Assembly (NCBI GenBank): GCA_021155205.1
Contig: JAJNPS010000015.1
Location: forward strand, 135,820 to 199,819
Direction of reading: 5' to 3'
DNA length: 64,000 bases
DNA from: Rhodobacterales bacterium
GTDB lineage: Bacteria; Pseudomonadota; Alphaproteobacteria; Rhodobacterales; Rhodobacteraceae
Below are positions 1 through 7,828 of this stretch, one piece after another (position 1 is the first letter of the stretch; every line of letters begins with the position of its first letter). The translations under genes and the position numbers were made by a program. Under the pieces are notes generated by a model. That model had not been told where the DNA came from. It made no database searches and saw nothing but the letters and a program-made list of their open reading frames with translations.

Positions 1-2380
1 TGATGCGCCGTTTGCCGATCCAGCGCAGCGCCTGAAGCCCATGATCGCGCGTGACCACCAGATCGCCGGGCAGCAGGCCTTCCACCGGGCGCGGACCTGT
101 GGCCGTCTCGATCAGGGTGCCCGCGGTAAAGCAGGTCACGTTGGTCTGATCAAAGGTCAGTCCGCCGGTGATCCCGGTCAATGTCAGGGTCGGCCCCGAC
201 ATGTTGGTGCCGTTGAAGTTGATCACCCCGCCATTGCTGGCAAGATCGTGGTTCAGCGCCTGGATCGCAAAGGTGAAGGTGGTGCCGTTGGCGGCGTTAT
301 AGGCGGCCAGCGTCGCGGGGCTGAAGATCCCCGACAGATCGACAAAGTCGTTGTTGGCCTGGTTGCCGTCGTTGATCGGCCCGGTATTGCCGGTGTTGAA
401 ATCGCTGATGACATCGTTGTTGGACGCCGCGTTCCAGACAAAACGGTCATTCCCCGCGCCGCCGGTCAGCGTGTCGTTGCCCGCACCCCCGACCAGCGTG
501 TCATTGCCCGCATCACCGGCGAGCACGTCTGCGCCGGCCCCGCCGTCCAGGCTGTCATTTTCGGTCCCGCCCGACAGGGCGTCGTTGCCATCCTCGCCGA
601 ACAACTGGTCGGCACCGGCTCCCCCGACAAGTGTGTCATTTCCCGCCCCGGCCCAGATCGTGTCGACCCCCGCGCCACCATCCAGAACGTTCGCACCGAC
701 CAGCGCCGACCCGGCCACATCATCAATGATGTCATTGCCATCGCCGCCAAGGACCGTGTCATCCCCGGCCCCGAACAGGATCGTATCGTCTCCGATGCCA
801 CCGGAAAGAGAGTCCGAGCCCAGACCACCCGATATGAAGTCGTTGCCGTCATCACCGGAAATGGTGTCGTTGCCGTCTTCGCCCGAGAGGCTGTCGTTGT
901 CCGCCCCGCCGGCGATGACGTCGTCACCGACACCGGCAAGGATCGTGTCATTCCCTGCACCGCCCGAAAACGAGTCGTTGCCGCCGGTCGTGGCGGGGGT
1001 CAGCGTGTTCACGACATTATCGACGAACATGTCGGAGTTGGTCGATCCCGACGCCGCAGTATTGGTGATGCGGATCGTGGTCGAGGCCGACAGCGCGGTA
1101 TAGTTCAGCGAAAGGGCATTGGTGGAATTGTTGGCCAGAACCTGCGTCAGCGTCGAGATGACGTTGCCAGTTCCGTCGAGGATGTCGATCCGCACCGTCT
1201 GGGTCTGGTTGCCGGTGCCGACCTCGCCCGCGCTCAGGTTCAGCGTATAGCTCGACCCGGCCGTCGTGGTCAGCGTCTGCTGGATGCTGTCGCCAAAGGT
1301 GTTTTCGTTGCCTGTGTTGAACAGCACCTGCCCGCCCGACACGTTCGGGGCGGCGCCGCCGGTCGGATTGGCGACCGTCCAGCCGGTCAGCGCGGTGTCA
1401 AAGGTGCTGTTTGTGACCGTCCCGGCCGCTTCGGTCGGGATAGTCTCAGTGATCAGGTCGGCGCCGTCACCACCCGACGCAGTGTCATTGCCACCGCCGC
1501 CATAAATCGTGTCGTTGCCAAGGCCGCCGTCGATATTGTCAGTGCCGTCGCCGCCCCAGAGCATGTCCGCGCCGTCGCCGCCCGACAGCGAGTCATTTCC
1601 CGTGCCGCCGAACAGCGTGTCGGCCGAGGCATCGCTGCCGCCGGTCAGCGTGTCGTTGCCGATCCCGCCGTCGATCACATCCGCGCCCGTGCCACCATCG
1701 ACGCTGTCATTGCCGAGGCCCGCGATGACGGAATCATTGCCCGCGCCCGCACGGATCGAATCGTCGTTGCCGGTCGCGCCGGGCAGCACCGCGTCACTGT
1801 TGTCGATCCGGTCGTTGCCGTTGGCAACCGGCTCGATATAGGTTGAATTGATCACATCATTGCCGGCCGTGCCGCTGACCACGCCGTCGCGGAACGCCGT
1901 CACAAAGCGGTCAGCCTGCAAATTCGCCCCCGAGTTATCAACGCTGTTCAGCGTCAGGGAACGTATCGGCAATGCTTCATAGGCAGTCGTGTCGGTGTTG
2001 GCGGTCAGCTCCGGCGCCAAATAGAGATTGCCCGCCGAATCCTGGACGACGACCGCTGTGACCGTGGCGGTGGTGCCGTTCGTATAGGTGATGGTGGCGT
2101 TGTAGGCGACCGCAACATCAAACGTGAATGTCTGCAATCCCGACCCTATATCGGTCGTGATCGTGTCGTTTGCCAGGGTGTTGTTGGAGTCCATCGTCCC
2201 GGCGGTCCCGCCAAGGTCGTTCAACGTGGCGGTCGTGACGCGCCCCAGCAATGGGTCGCTCACCGATCCGAACGTGGTGTTATTCAACAGCGTGACGTTT
2301 TCCGCCGTCGTATTTCCCTCGGTCGGGTCAAGGACCGTCGAAGAGTTGCCGAGGAAGATCCAGCTGAACGTCGTGGCCAT
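1..2380 (-). CDS. RTX calcium-binding repeat protein with C-terminal Hint domain (partial)
   Basis: The leftward reading frame opens with MATTFSWIFLG at 2380 behind an AAAGGGA ribosome-binding site and runs open off the left edge (at least 793 residues). Residues about 210-300 and 470-640 are tandem Ca2+-binding nonapeptides of the GGxGxDxx type (for example GGTGADVIDGGIGNDTL). Between them, about residues 305-450, lies a non-repeat beta-rich module resembling secreted carbohydrate-binding jelly rolls. A Hint (hedgehog/intein) domain starts near residue 747 with CFTAGTLIET, keeping the nucleophilic cysteine. Such proteins are usually secreted by type I systems; the C-terminus and any secretion signal lie outside the window. 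The two genes downstream in the text also carry Hint domains. Function beyond Ca2+ binding and possible self-processing is unknown. Confidence 0.9.
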   Translation of the reverse strand, partial: MATTFSWIFLGNSSTVLDPTEGNTTAENVTLLNNTTFGSVSDPLLGRVTTATLNDLGGTAGTMDSNNTLANDTITTDIGSGLQTFTFDVAVAYNATITYTNGTTATVTAVVVQDSAGNLYLAPELTANTDTTAYEALPIRSLTLNSVDNSGANLQADRFVTAFRDGVVSGTAGNDVINSTYIEPVANGNDRIDNSDAVLPGATGNDDSIRAGAGNDSVIAGLGNDSVDGGTGADVIDGGIGNDTLTGGSDASADTLFGGTGNDSLSGGDGADMLWGGDGTDNIDGGLGNDTIYGGGGNDTASGGDGADLITETIPTEAAGTVTNSTFDTALTGWTVANPTGGAAPNVSGGQVLFNTGNENTFGDSIQQTLTTTAGSSYTLNLSAGEVGTGNQTQTVRIDILDGTGNVISTLTQVLANNSTNALSLNYTALSASTTIRITNTAASGSTNSDMFVDNVVNTLTPATTGGNDSFSGGAGNDTILAGVGDDVIAGGADNDSLSGEDGNDTISGDDGNDFISGGLGSDSLSGGIGDDTILFGAGDDTVLGGDGNDIIDDVAGSALVGANVLDGGAGVDTIWAGAGNDTLVGGAGADQLFGEDGNDALSGGTENDSLDGGAGADVLAGDAGNDTLVGGAGNDTLTGGAGNDRFVWNAASNNDVISDFNTGNTGPINDGNQANNDFVDLSGIFSPATLAAYNAANGTTFTFAIQALNHDLASNGGVINFNGTNMSGPTLTLTGITGGLTFDQTNVTCFTAGTLIETATGPRPVEGLLPGDLVVTRDHGLQALRWIGKRRI

Positions 2381-2704
2381 TTCCGGATCCCTTTAGAACC
2401 GCGTCCGCCCTGTCGGTGGGGGGGATGCGCGGGAGGTCTGACGGCGCGCCGTCACCGGACGCATGCGCTTGCACGTGCCGGCAGGACGTACCTCGCATGC
2501 GGTCACAATGCACAAAAATTCGACCGAATCAAGGCAGCTTCCCCCAGATATGGCGAGGCGCGGCCCGCTTTCGGCGATCCCTTGGGGGAATTGCGCCAAC
2601 ACGCAGCCAGCCTGCGCACGCCGCGTTTGCTTTGGCCCGGCAGGCTGGCACCACCCGTCCACGGTGTCCTCAGGCGCCGGTCAGGGCGGGGCATTGCGGC
2701 GTCA
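2381..2704. other. Intergenic stretch, no gene seen
   Basis: About 320 bases between two leftward Hint-domain genes. Open frames exist on both strands because the DNA is GC-rich, but none has a ribosome-binding site or recognisable protein. It presumably holds the promoter of the RTX gene; no clear -35/-10 pair or repeat was identified. Confidence 0.5.
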
Positions 2705-3229
2705 TCAGAGGCAAAACGCATCTTGTTGCGCGCCGAGCCAGAGCCCGGCCGCCTGAATTGCCGATGCGGCGGGCAGGCGCAATGCGACAAAGGTGATCTG
2801 GTCGGGAAAGACACGCATCACATCGCTGTCGCCGACCAGGTCCATGGCGCGCCGCGGCCGTCCGGCGTCTGATCCGGTCAGGATCGGGGTGCCGGGATGC
2901 AGCCAGACCGTCCGGTCCGGCAATCCAGGCCCAAGCGCGCCCGCGCCGATCCGCACCGGCGTCAGGCGCGGTGCGGCGATCAGTGACAGCCGCGTCATCC
3001 TGTCATGCCGGATGTCATGCACCACCTGCGCGCCATGGTCTGCGCTGATGATGCTGTCACCTGTTGCAATCGCCTCGACCGGCCGCGGCCCATCGGGCGT
3101 CATGACGGCGGTTCCTGCGACCAGCATGTGCCAGGCTGCGAGCGGGGCCCCCTGGCCGTTGGGCGCACAGGATTGTCTGCGGTCGCAGATCGCCATGTCG
3201 TGGCAAGCAATGGGATCAAGGAATGCCAT
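2705..3229 (-). CDS. Degenerate Hint-domain protein
   Basis: A 174-residue protein starting MAFLDPIACHDM; the frame is open further upstream, but this start leaves a sensible N-terminus. The Hint fold is recognisable from AGTAVMTPDGPRPVEAIATGD through HPGTPILTG to ITFVALRLP near the end. The first position of the domain, cysteine in the two neighbouring Hint proteins (CFTAGT, CFTQGT), is replaced by methionine here (MLVAGT). The internal SPNHRIL-type motif reads HPGTPIL, losing the histidine. Autoprocessing chemistry is therefore probably absent, so it may be a structural or decaying paralogue. It sits in the same orientation as its two Hint neighbours. Family assignment is good; function is unknown. 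Confidence 0.75.
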   Translation of the reverse strand: MAFLDPIACHDMAICDRRQSCAPNGQGAPLAAWHMLVAGTAVMTPDGPRPVEAIATGDSIISADHGAQVVHDIRHDRMTRLSLIAAPRLTPVRIGAGALGPGLPDRTVWLHPGTPILTGSDAGRPRRAMDLVGDSDVMRVFPDQITFVALRLPAASAIQAAGLWLGAQQDAFCL

Positions 3230-3334
3230 GCGTGTTCCCGTGCGGGTCCTGAACCGCCCCCTGATCGGGGGCATTGCGCGAACCCTGATCGCATCCGGTT
3301 AAAATGTGGTTTCGACCCGCCGCCGCAGCATGTG

Positions 3335-3363
3335 AAAAAGGGCCCCGGAACCCGGAGCCCTTT
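3335..3363 (-). terminator. Rho-independent terminator downstream of the 3.5-4.2 kb Hint gene
   Basis: A 12-bp stem (AAAGGGCCCCGG against CCGGAGCCCTTT on the plus strand, one G-T wobble) with a 3-base loop. In the leftward direction it ends in a run of five T, fitting termination of transcripts from the Hint gene ending at 3510. A shorter T run on the other side could make it bidirectional. Confidence 0.75.
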
Positions 3364-3509
3364 CCCATCGAAAACCATGCCGACTGCGACATGGCCCCCG
3401 TGCTGCATAACCATTTACCCGACCGACACCCCAAAACCGCCTAACCCCGCGTCACTTGCACCTGCACACCGGGGACATCCATCCCTACTCGCACCGCACA
3501 AACAAAGCG

Positions 3510-4214
3510 TTACCGTTCCAAAAGCCTTGCCTCCGCCCGCGTCAGGATACGCCGGGCATCGCCAAATCTTGTCTTGGCCTTCGGGATCTTCAATTCCGGG
3601 AACAGCTCGTGAATTTCACTGCGCTGCGAATTTCCCAGCCCCTTCAGCGAATAATCGTCCGGTTGAAAACTCTCGCTCCAGCAGCCGTTCGACAGCAGGA
3701 TTTCATGCCGGTCGAACAGAAAGTGGATGTAGGTCGTCCCGAAACTGTCGATTTCGCGCATCCCCATGCCGCCGATCAGGTGCTTGGCCGCGACCAGCAC
3801 CTCCGGCTCGTCGAAATGCAGCGCCGTGCGGTCGTTCGAGACGAGGATGCGATGGTTCGGCGACACCATCATGTCACGTTCCGGCAACCCGTCGCCCAGC
3901 GACCCCTCGCGGATCAGGACGGGCTTGAGATGGGCAAACATCTGCAAATCGCGCCATGTCAGCGCGTTCTGTCCGACCCATCGGATCGTCTGAATGCCGT
4001 TGTCGCGGGTGACGACCTTGTCCCCGGCCTTGAGCAGTTCCGCCGGCATTTCGCCGCGCGGCGTCGCGATCAGCGTGCCTTGGGTAAAACAGGGCGTCAC
4101 GGACCGATCCGGCGCACCCTCTGCTGCGCTGCCCGGATGTTGCACGCCTGAATTTCCCGCATTTGGTGCACGATGTCCACCCGTCCGGTCAAGGTCTTCA
4201 TCGCCGGTCTTCAT
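3510..4214 (-). CDS. Hint-domain protein
   Basis: A 234-residue protein. Start chosen at MKTGDEDLDRTGG (4214), preceded by AAGG at proper spacing; the frame is open to 4319 but without a site there. After a ~40-residue leader, TPCFTQGTLIATPRGEMP opens a Hint domain that keeps the cysteine, with the VSPNHRILVSND block near the middle. The C-terminal ~70 residues (LHFDEPEVLVAAKHLIGG to the end) are the usual extension of the Rhodobacterales Hint_2 family. No signal peptide or membrane segment was seen. These proteins are abundant in the family and their role is not established. Third of three consecutive leftward Hint genes. Confidence 0.85.
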   Translation of the reverse strand: MKTGDEDLDRTGGHRAPNAGNSGVQHPGSAAEGAPDRSVTPCFTQGTLIATPRGEMPAELLKAGDKVVTRDNGIQTIRWVGQNALTWRDLQMFAHLKPVLIREGSLGDGLPERDMMVSPNHRILVSNDRTALHFDEPEVLVAAKHLIGGMGMREIDSFGTTYIHFLFDRHEILLSNGCWSESFQPDDYSLKGLGNSQRSEIHELFPELKIPKAKTRFGDARRILTRAEARLLER

Positions 4215-5012
4215 TCGTTCGCCTTGCACTTCCCGCCGCGCCGGACATGTGCCGCGCGACCCATCTGCCACACTCCGCACGCCGCCCCACGCGGTCGCCC
4301 GGTCGTCCGATACAGGCATATGTTCTGTCTGCCTGCGGATTGGGCCTGGTCATGCGGGCGGCGGGACGTGTCATGGCCTTCCGTCGCCCGTCGCGGGCAA
4401 TCGTCATGCCCGATCTGCAGCATGACGGGCGGAGAACATCCGGCCCCCGAAAGGCAGCATGACAGCACCCAATGCCTCCCCTGTAAGGATGCACCCGATA
4501 CATGACCGCCCCCGCAGCCGATATGTCTTCCCAGCAGACCCATCCTGCCTAGCGCGCGCCGGGGCCGCCGCAAAGGGGGCCAACGCCGCGCCGCCGCCCC
4601 TTGCCGCATGTTCGCCGGCTTCGCCGCAAAAGCCGTTCCCGAGACGCTCGCGTCAAGGATGTAGGGCTGTGGGCAACGGGCAGTCACGCGGCAGATTTTC
4701 ATTGTTGCAATGGGCTTCATTTGAACAGCTTTCGTCTCAAGGTTGTGAAGAAATCGCTAATTCCAAGTCCCGGATTTCATGACAATTTTCGCCTGATGGT
4801 TGTGAGGCGTTCGCGCAGAAAAAAATTGCGCGCTGCCAGTGCCAAAGGACCATGTTGTTGCAGCACCGGAACCAATGCGCAGGCATCGCACCGGATCATC
4901 TGCAAAGCCTGCATGATCGGTTCGTGGCGGCTGCGAATCAGTCTGTGGCACCGTGCCCGAGGCGCCGCGACGGGCGGCCACCGCATAGGTGGGGCGGTAC
5001 GGACCGGCGTGC
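4215..5012. other. Long gene-poor region with a degenerate direct repeat
   Basis: About 800 bases between a Hint gene and tRNA-Leu. GC-driven open frames on both strands overlap each other and lack ribosome-binding sites or recognisable proteins. From about 4700 to 4840 the DNA becomes AT-richer and holds two related 28-base units (4730-4757 and 4787-4814) and a run of seven A. This is compatible with a promoter, a small RNA or a regulator-binding region, but nothing can be assigned. Confidence 0.5.
4730..4814. repeat. Two imperfect 28-bp direct repeats
   Basis: Unit 1 at 4730-4757 and unit 2 at 4787-4814 agree at 21 of 28 positions, with TTTCG at the start, the block GGTTGTGA in the middle and TCGC at the end. 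Start-to-start spacing is 57 bp. The region is clearly AT-richer than its surroundings. The units could be paired regulator sites; none matches a motif I recognise. Confidence 0.45.
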
Positions 5013-5096
5013 TGGTACGGGTGGTCGGACTCGAACCGACACTCCTTGCGGAAGCAGATTTTGAGTCTGCCGCGTCTACCATTCCGCCACACCCGC
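5013..5096 (-). tRNA. tRNA-Leu (anticodon CAA)
   Basis: Reading leftward, the acceptor arm GCGGGTG pairs with CACCCGT, followed by A and an encoded CCA. The D-arm holds GCGGAATGGTAGACGC, the anticodon arm GCAGA-CTCAAAA-TCTGC gives CAA, and there is a class II long variable arm (TCCGCAAGGAGT). The T-arm contains GGTTCGAGTCC. At 84 bases it has the length expected for tRNA-Leu. Confidence 0.96.
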
Positions 5097-5227
5097 GCAG
5101 GCCTGCCCCATGGTAGCGACCGGCAGGACCGATCGGGGGCGCGTCTGTCTATAGTCGCGCAGCGTCCCGCACTCAAGGCCGCGCCGGCAGACCCGTGCAA
5201 AAATGACGCGCCCGCTTTTTGGCGGGG

Positions 5228-6085
5228 CTACAGGCTTGCGGCCCCGAACGTGTCGCAATCGGTCAGCTTGCCCGACTGCATCCCCGTGATCAGCCAGCGT
5301 GCACGCTGTTCGGACGTGCCATGGGTAAAGCTGTCGGGCATCGGAGTGCGCCCTGCATTGCGCTGCAATGTGTCGTCGCCGATCTGCTGCGCGGCGTTTA
5401 CCGCCTCCTGGACATCTGTCTGGTCGATGGAGCCGAACATTTCCGACGCCGACCGCGCCCAGATGCCAGCCAGGCAATCGGCCTGAAGTTCCACCTGCAC
5501 GGAGATCGCGTTGCTTTCAGCCTCGCTCACCTGCTGGCGGACAGATGTGGTCTTGGCAAGGATGCCCAGTTCGTCCTGGACCTGGTGGCCGACCTCATGC
5601 GCCACCACATAGGCGGCGGCAAAATCGCCCTTGGCCCCCATCTGCGTCGCCATGGTGCTGAAGAAATCGGTGTCGAGATAGATCTTCTTGTCGACCGGGC
5701 AGTAGAACGGCCCCGTCGCGCCGCTCGCATCGCCGCAGGACGACCGGGTGACGCCCTTGTAAAGGACCAGCGTCGCGGGTGTGTAGGGGCGGCCGACCTG
5801 TTCGTCGAAGATCTTTTTCCAGACCTCTTCGGTATCGGCCAGGGTGACGGACACGAACTGCCCCGCCTCTTCGTCCGCGGGCGTGATCTCGGTGCCGCCG
5901 GACTGGATCTGGCCCGTCCCGCCGCCCTGCTGCAGCACCGCCATCGGATCGCCGCCCAGCGCCCAGACGATCAGCGCGATGACCACAAGGCCCACGCCGC
6001 CACCGCCGACGACCCCGCCCCGCGACGGTCCCGACCGGCGCCGGTCCTCGATGTTGTTGCTGCCCCGCCGCCCACGCCATTCCAT
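5228..6085 (-). CDS. ypfJ: Neutral zinc metallopeptidase, YpfJ family
   Basis: A 285-residue protein; the start at MEWRGRRGSNNIEDRRRSG matches the family's conserved N-terminus, although the frame is open to 6121. A single membrane helix (about residues 30-47, VGLVVIALIVWAL) would anchor it with the catalytic part outside the cytoplasm. The zinc motif is HEVGH within VVAHEVGHQVQDELG, with the downstream acidic segment ELQADCLAG typical of these peptidases. Family length (~280-300) fits. The physiological substrate of the family is unknown. It stands alone between tRNA-Leu and tspO, in the same orientation as both. Confidence 0.88.
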   Translation of the reverse strand: MEWRGRRGSNNIEDRRRSGPSRGGVVGGGGVGLVVIALIVWALGGDPMAVLQQGGGTGQIQSGGTEITPADEEAGQFVSVTLADTEEVWKKIFDEQVGRPYTPATLVLYKGVTRSSCGDASGATGPFYCPVDKKIYLDTDFFSTMATQMGAKGDFAAAYVVAHEVGHQVQDELGILAKTTSVRQQVSEAESNAISVQVELQADCLAGIWARSASEMFGSIDQTDVQEAVNAAQQIGDDTLQRNAGRTPMPDSFTHGTSEQRARWLITGMQSGKLTDCDTFGAASL

Positions 6086-6272
6086 GACCAAAACCCCCAC
6101 GCCACCAGACCATCCAGCCAAAGCTTAGCCGGACGCGGTGGCGGCTGCAAAGACCCGTTTCAGTCGCGTGCATTGCTGCCCCGCAAGCCCCTGTTGCCAG
6201 GCCGCTCGCGGCCGGGTGCCCCCGGGTAAGGCAAATCCGTGAGTCTTGACGCCGCGATACGCAGCACAGGTC

Positions 6273-6743
6273 CTAGGCCAGCCCCGGATTGTGCCGCACG
6301 ATCCACAGGTTCAGCGCCCCTGCAATCGTCACCCAGACGAGGTAGGGCACGAACAGCAACCCCGCGATCAGATCCAGCCGGAACAGCGCGACCATGGTCA
6401 GCGCGACCAGAACCCACAGGGCAATCAGCACCTTCAGGCCCGCGCGCGGACGTTGCTGGCCAAAGAACACCGGCGACCAGAGAACGTTGACCGCAAGCTG
6501 GGCCGACCACAGCGCCATCGCGATGCCTGACCCGGCCACGGGATGCGCCCGTGCGGCAGCGGCGGCCATGAAAAGATAGAGCGTCGTCCACACGACCGGA
6601 AACACCCAGTCGGGCGGCGTCCAGCCAGGTCGCGCCAGCGTCTTGTACCAGGGACCCGGCGGGAAAAGCGCCCCCGATGCCGCCGCCCCGCCGCAGGCCA
6701 GCACGAATGTCGCGAAAACCAGCATATCCATCGCGTCACACAC
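6273..6743 (-). CDS. tspO: TspO/MBR tryptophan-rich sensory protein
   Basis: A 156-residue five-helix membrane protein. Family landmarks are PPGPWYKTLARPGWTPPDWVFPVVWT near the N-terminus and the helices ending in VPYLVWVTIAGALN. The GTG start at 6743 lies 6 bases after AGGA; an ATG four codons inside (6731) is the alternative and is closer to relatives. In Rhodobacter, TspO is an outer-membrane tetrapyrrole-binding protein that damps carotenoid and bacteriochlorophyll gene expression in oxygen. It lies 74 bp downstream of crtB on the same strand, so it is probably the last gene of crtI-crtB-tspO. Confidence 0.93.
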   Translation of the reverse strand: MCDAMDMLVFATFVLACGGAAASGALFPPGPWYKTLARPGWTPPDWVFPVVWTTLYLFMAAAAARAHPVAGSGIAMALWSAQLAVNVLWSPVFFGQQRPRAGLKVLIALWVLVALTMVALFRLDLIAGLLFVPYLVWVTIAGALNLWIVRHNPGLA

Positions 6744-6817
6744 CCCGTTTCCTGGTAGGAATCATTCAGAACATAGCGGGGTTGCACGGATTTGCCAGAA
6801 ACGCCAAGCGCCTTGGG

Positions 6818-7828
6818 CTATTGCCCCGGAATGGCGCGGTCGCGCGCCTCAAGCTGCGCCAGCACGTTGAAAAGCGCATCGCTGCGCGGACGCCGGACCG
6901 CGTGGCGCGCCGCCGCCTGGACCAGAAAGGCGACCTCGGTTGCCGGGGCGGCGTGCAGCACCGCCGATTTCGGCATCGCGACCGTCACCCCCGCCCGCAC
7001 CATCGACAGCGCCAGCCAGCCGAGCTTTTGTGCCCGCCCGGTGCGCGCACGGCGGGTGATGCTGTCATACCCTGCGCGGCGCACCTCGCCCCCGATCCCG
7101 TCATAGATGTGGCGCGCGGCGTAGATGCCGGGACGACAGGCCGCAGGCAGCGCCGCCACCCCTGCTTCGGCCCGCAGGTACAACCTGTCTGCCTGCGACA
7201 ACAGCCGCGCCACGGAACGGCGGATCACCGCGGTCGGCTGCGGGTCGGCCAGGAAATCCTCGGCCGCCAGCCCGCCCTCGCGCAGCCAGTCGAGCGGCAG
7301 GTATAGCCGCCCTGCCCGCGCGTCCTCGCCCACATCGCGTGCAATGTTGGTCAACTGCATCGCAAGGCCCAGATCGCAGGCCCGCGCCAAGGCGTCGGCA
7401 TCGCGCACCCGCATCAGCACGCACATCATCGCGCCCACCGCCGCCGCCACCCGCGCGGAATAGTCCAAGACCCCCGACAGCGTGTCATAGCGTCGCCCGA
7501 TGGCATCCCAGGCCAGCCCCTCCAGCAAGGCCTCGGGCAAGGCGCTTGGCATCTCGAACGCCTCCACCACGCCCGCAAAGGCGCGGTCGGCGGGGGCATT
7601 CCTCGGCCGCCCTTCATAGACCAGCGCCAGCCGGTCGCGCAGGGTCAGCACGGCATCGGCCTTGTCATCCCCCTCGTCCACCGCGTCATCGGCAATCCGG
7701 CAGAACGCATAGAGCGCGAGCGCAGGCGCACGCACCTTTTCCGGCAGCAAACGCGACGCTGCGTGAAACGACAGCGACCCCGTGCGGATCGCATCGCGGC
7801 ACCAGTCCATGTCGGCGGCGGCGATCAT
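6818..7828 (-). CDS. crtB: Phytoene synthase
   Basis: A 336-residue prenyl-condensing enzyme joining two geranylgeranyl diphosphates into phytoene, the first committed carotenoid step. The first aspartate-rich motif is in YAFCRIADDAVDEGDD (about residue 45) and the second signature is QLTNIARDVGEDARAGRLYLP (about residue 160). The ATG at 7828 overlaps the crtI stop in an ATGA arrangement, indicating translational coupling; a second ATG (MDWCRD) lies seven codons inside. It belongs to the leftward crtI-crtB-tspO unit, under the PpsR-box promoter upstream of crtI. Confidence 0.96.
   Translation of the reverse strand: MIAAADMDWCRDAIRTGSLSFHAASRLLPEKVRAPALALYAFCRIADDAVDEGDDKADAVLTLRDRLALVYEGRPRNAPADRAFAGVVEAFEMPSALPEALLEGLAWDAIGRRYDTLSGVLDYSARVAAAVGAMMCVLMRVRDADALARACDLGLAMQLTNIARDVGEDARAGRLYLPLDWLREGGLAAEDFLADPQPTAVIRRSVARLLSQADRLYLRAEAGVAALPAACRPGIYAARHIYDGIGGEVRRAGYDSITRRARTGRAQKLGWLALSMVRAGVTVAMPKSAVLHAAPATEVAFLVQAAARHAVRRPRSDALFNVLAQLEARDRAIPGQ

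Noticed and set aside
450..1750. Regular repeats resembling a CRISPR array
   Set aside because: The periodicity is 27 bases coding for GGxGxDxxx nonapeptides; there are no identical repeats with unique spacers.
41..1846. 601-residue rightward open frame over the RTX gene
   Set aside because: It is a GC- and repeat-driven shadow of the RTX coding frame; its translation is a repetitive Val/Arg-rich sequence without a family, while the leftward frame encodes clear Ca2+-binding repeats.
4211..5200. Several overlapping open frames in the gap before tRNA-Leu
   Set aside because: No ribosome-binding sites, biased Arg/Cys/Pro composition, mutually overlapping, and one crosses the tRNA.
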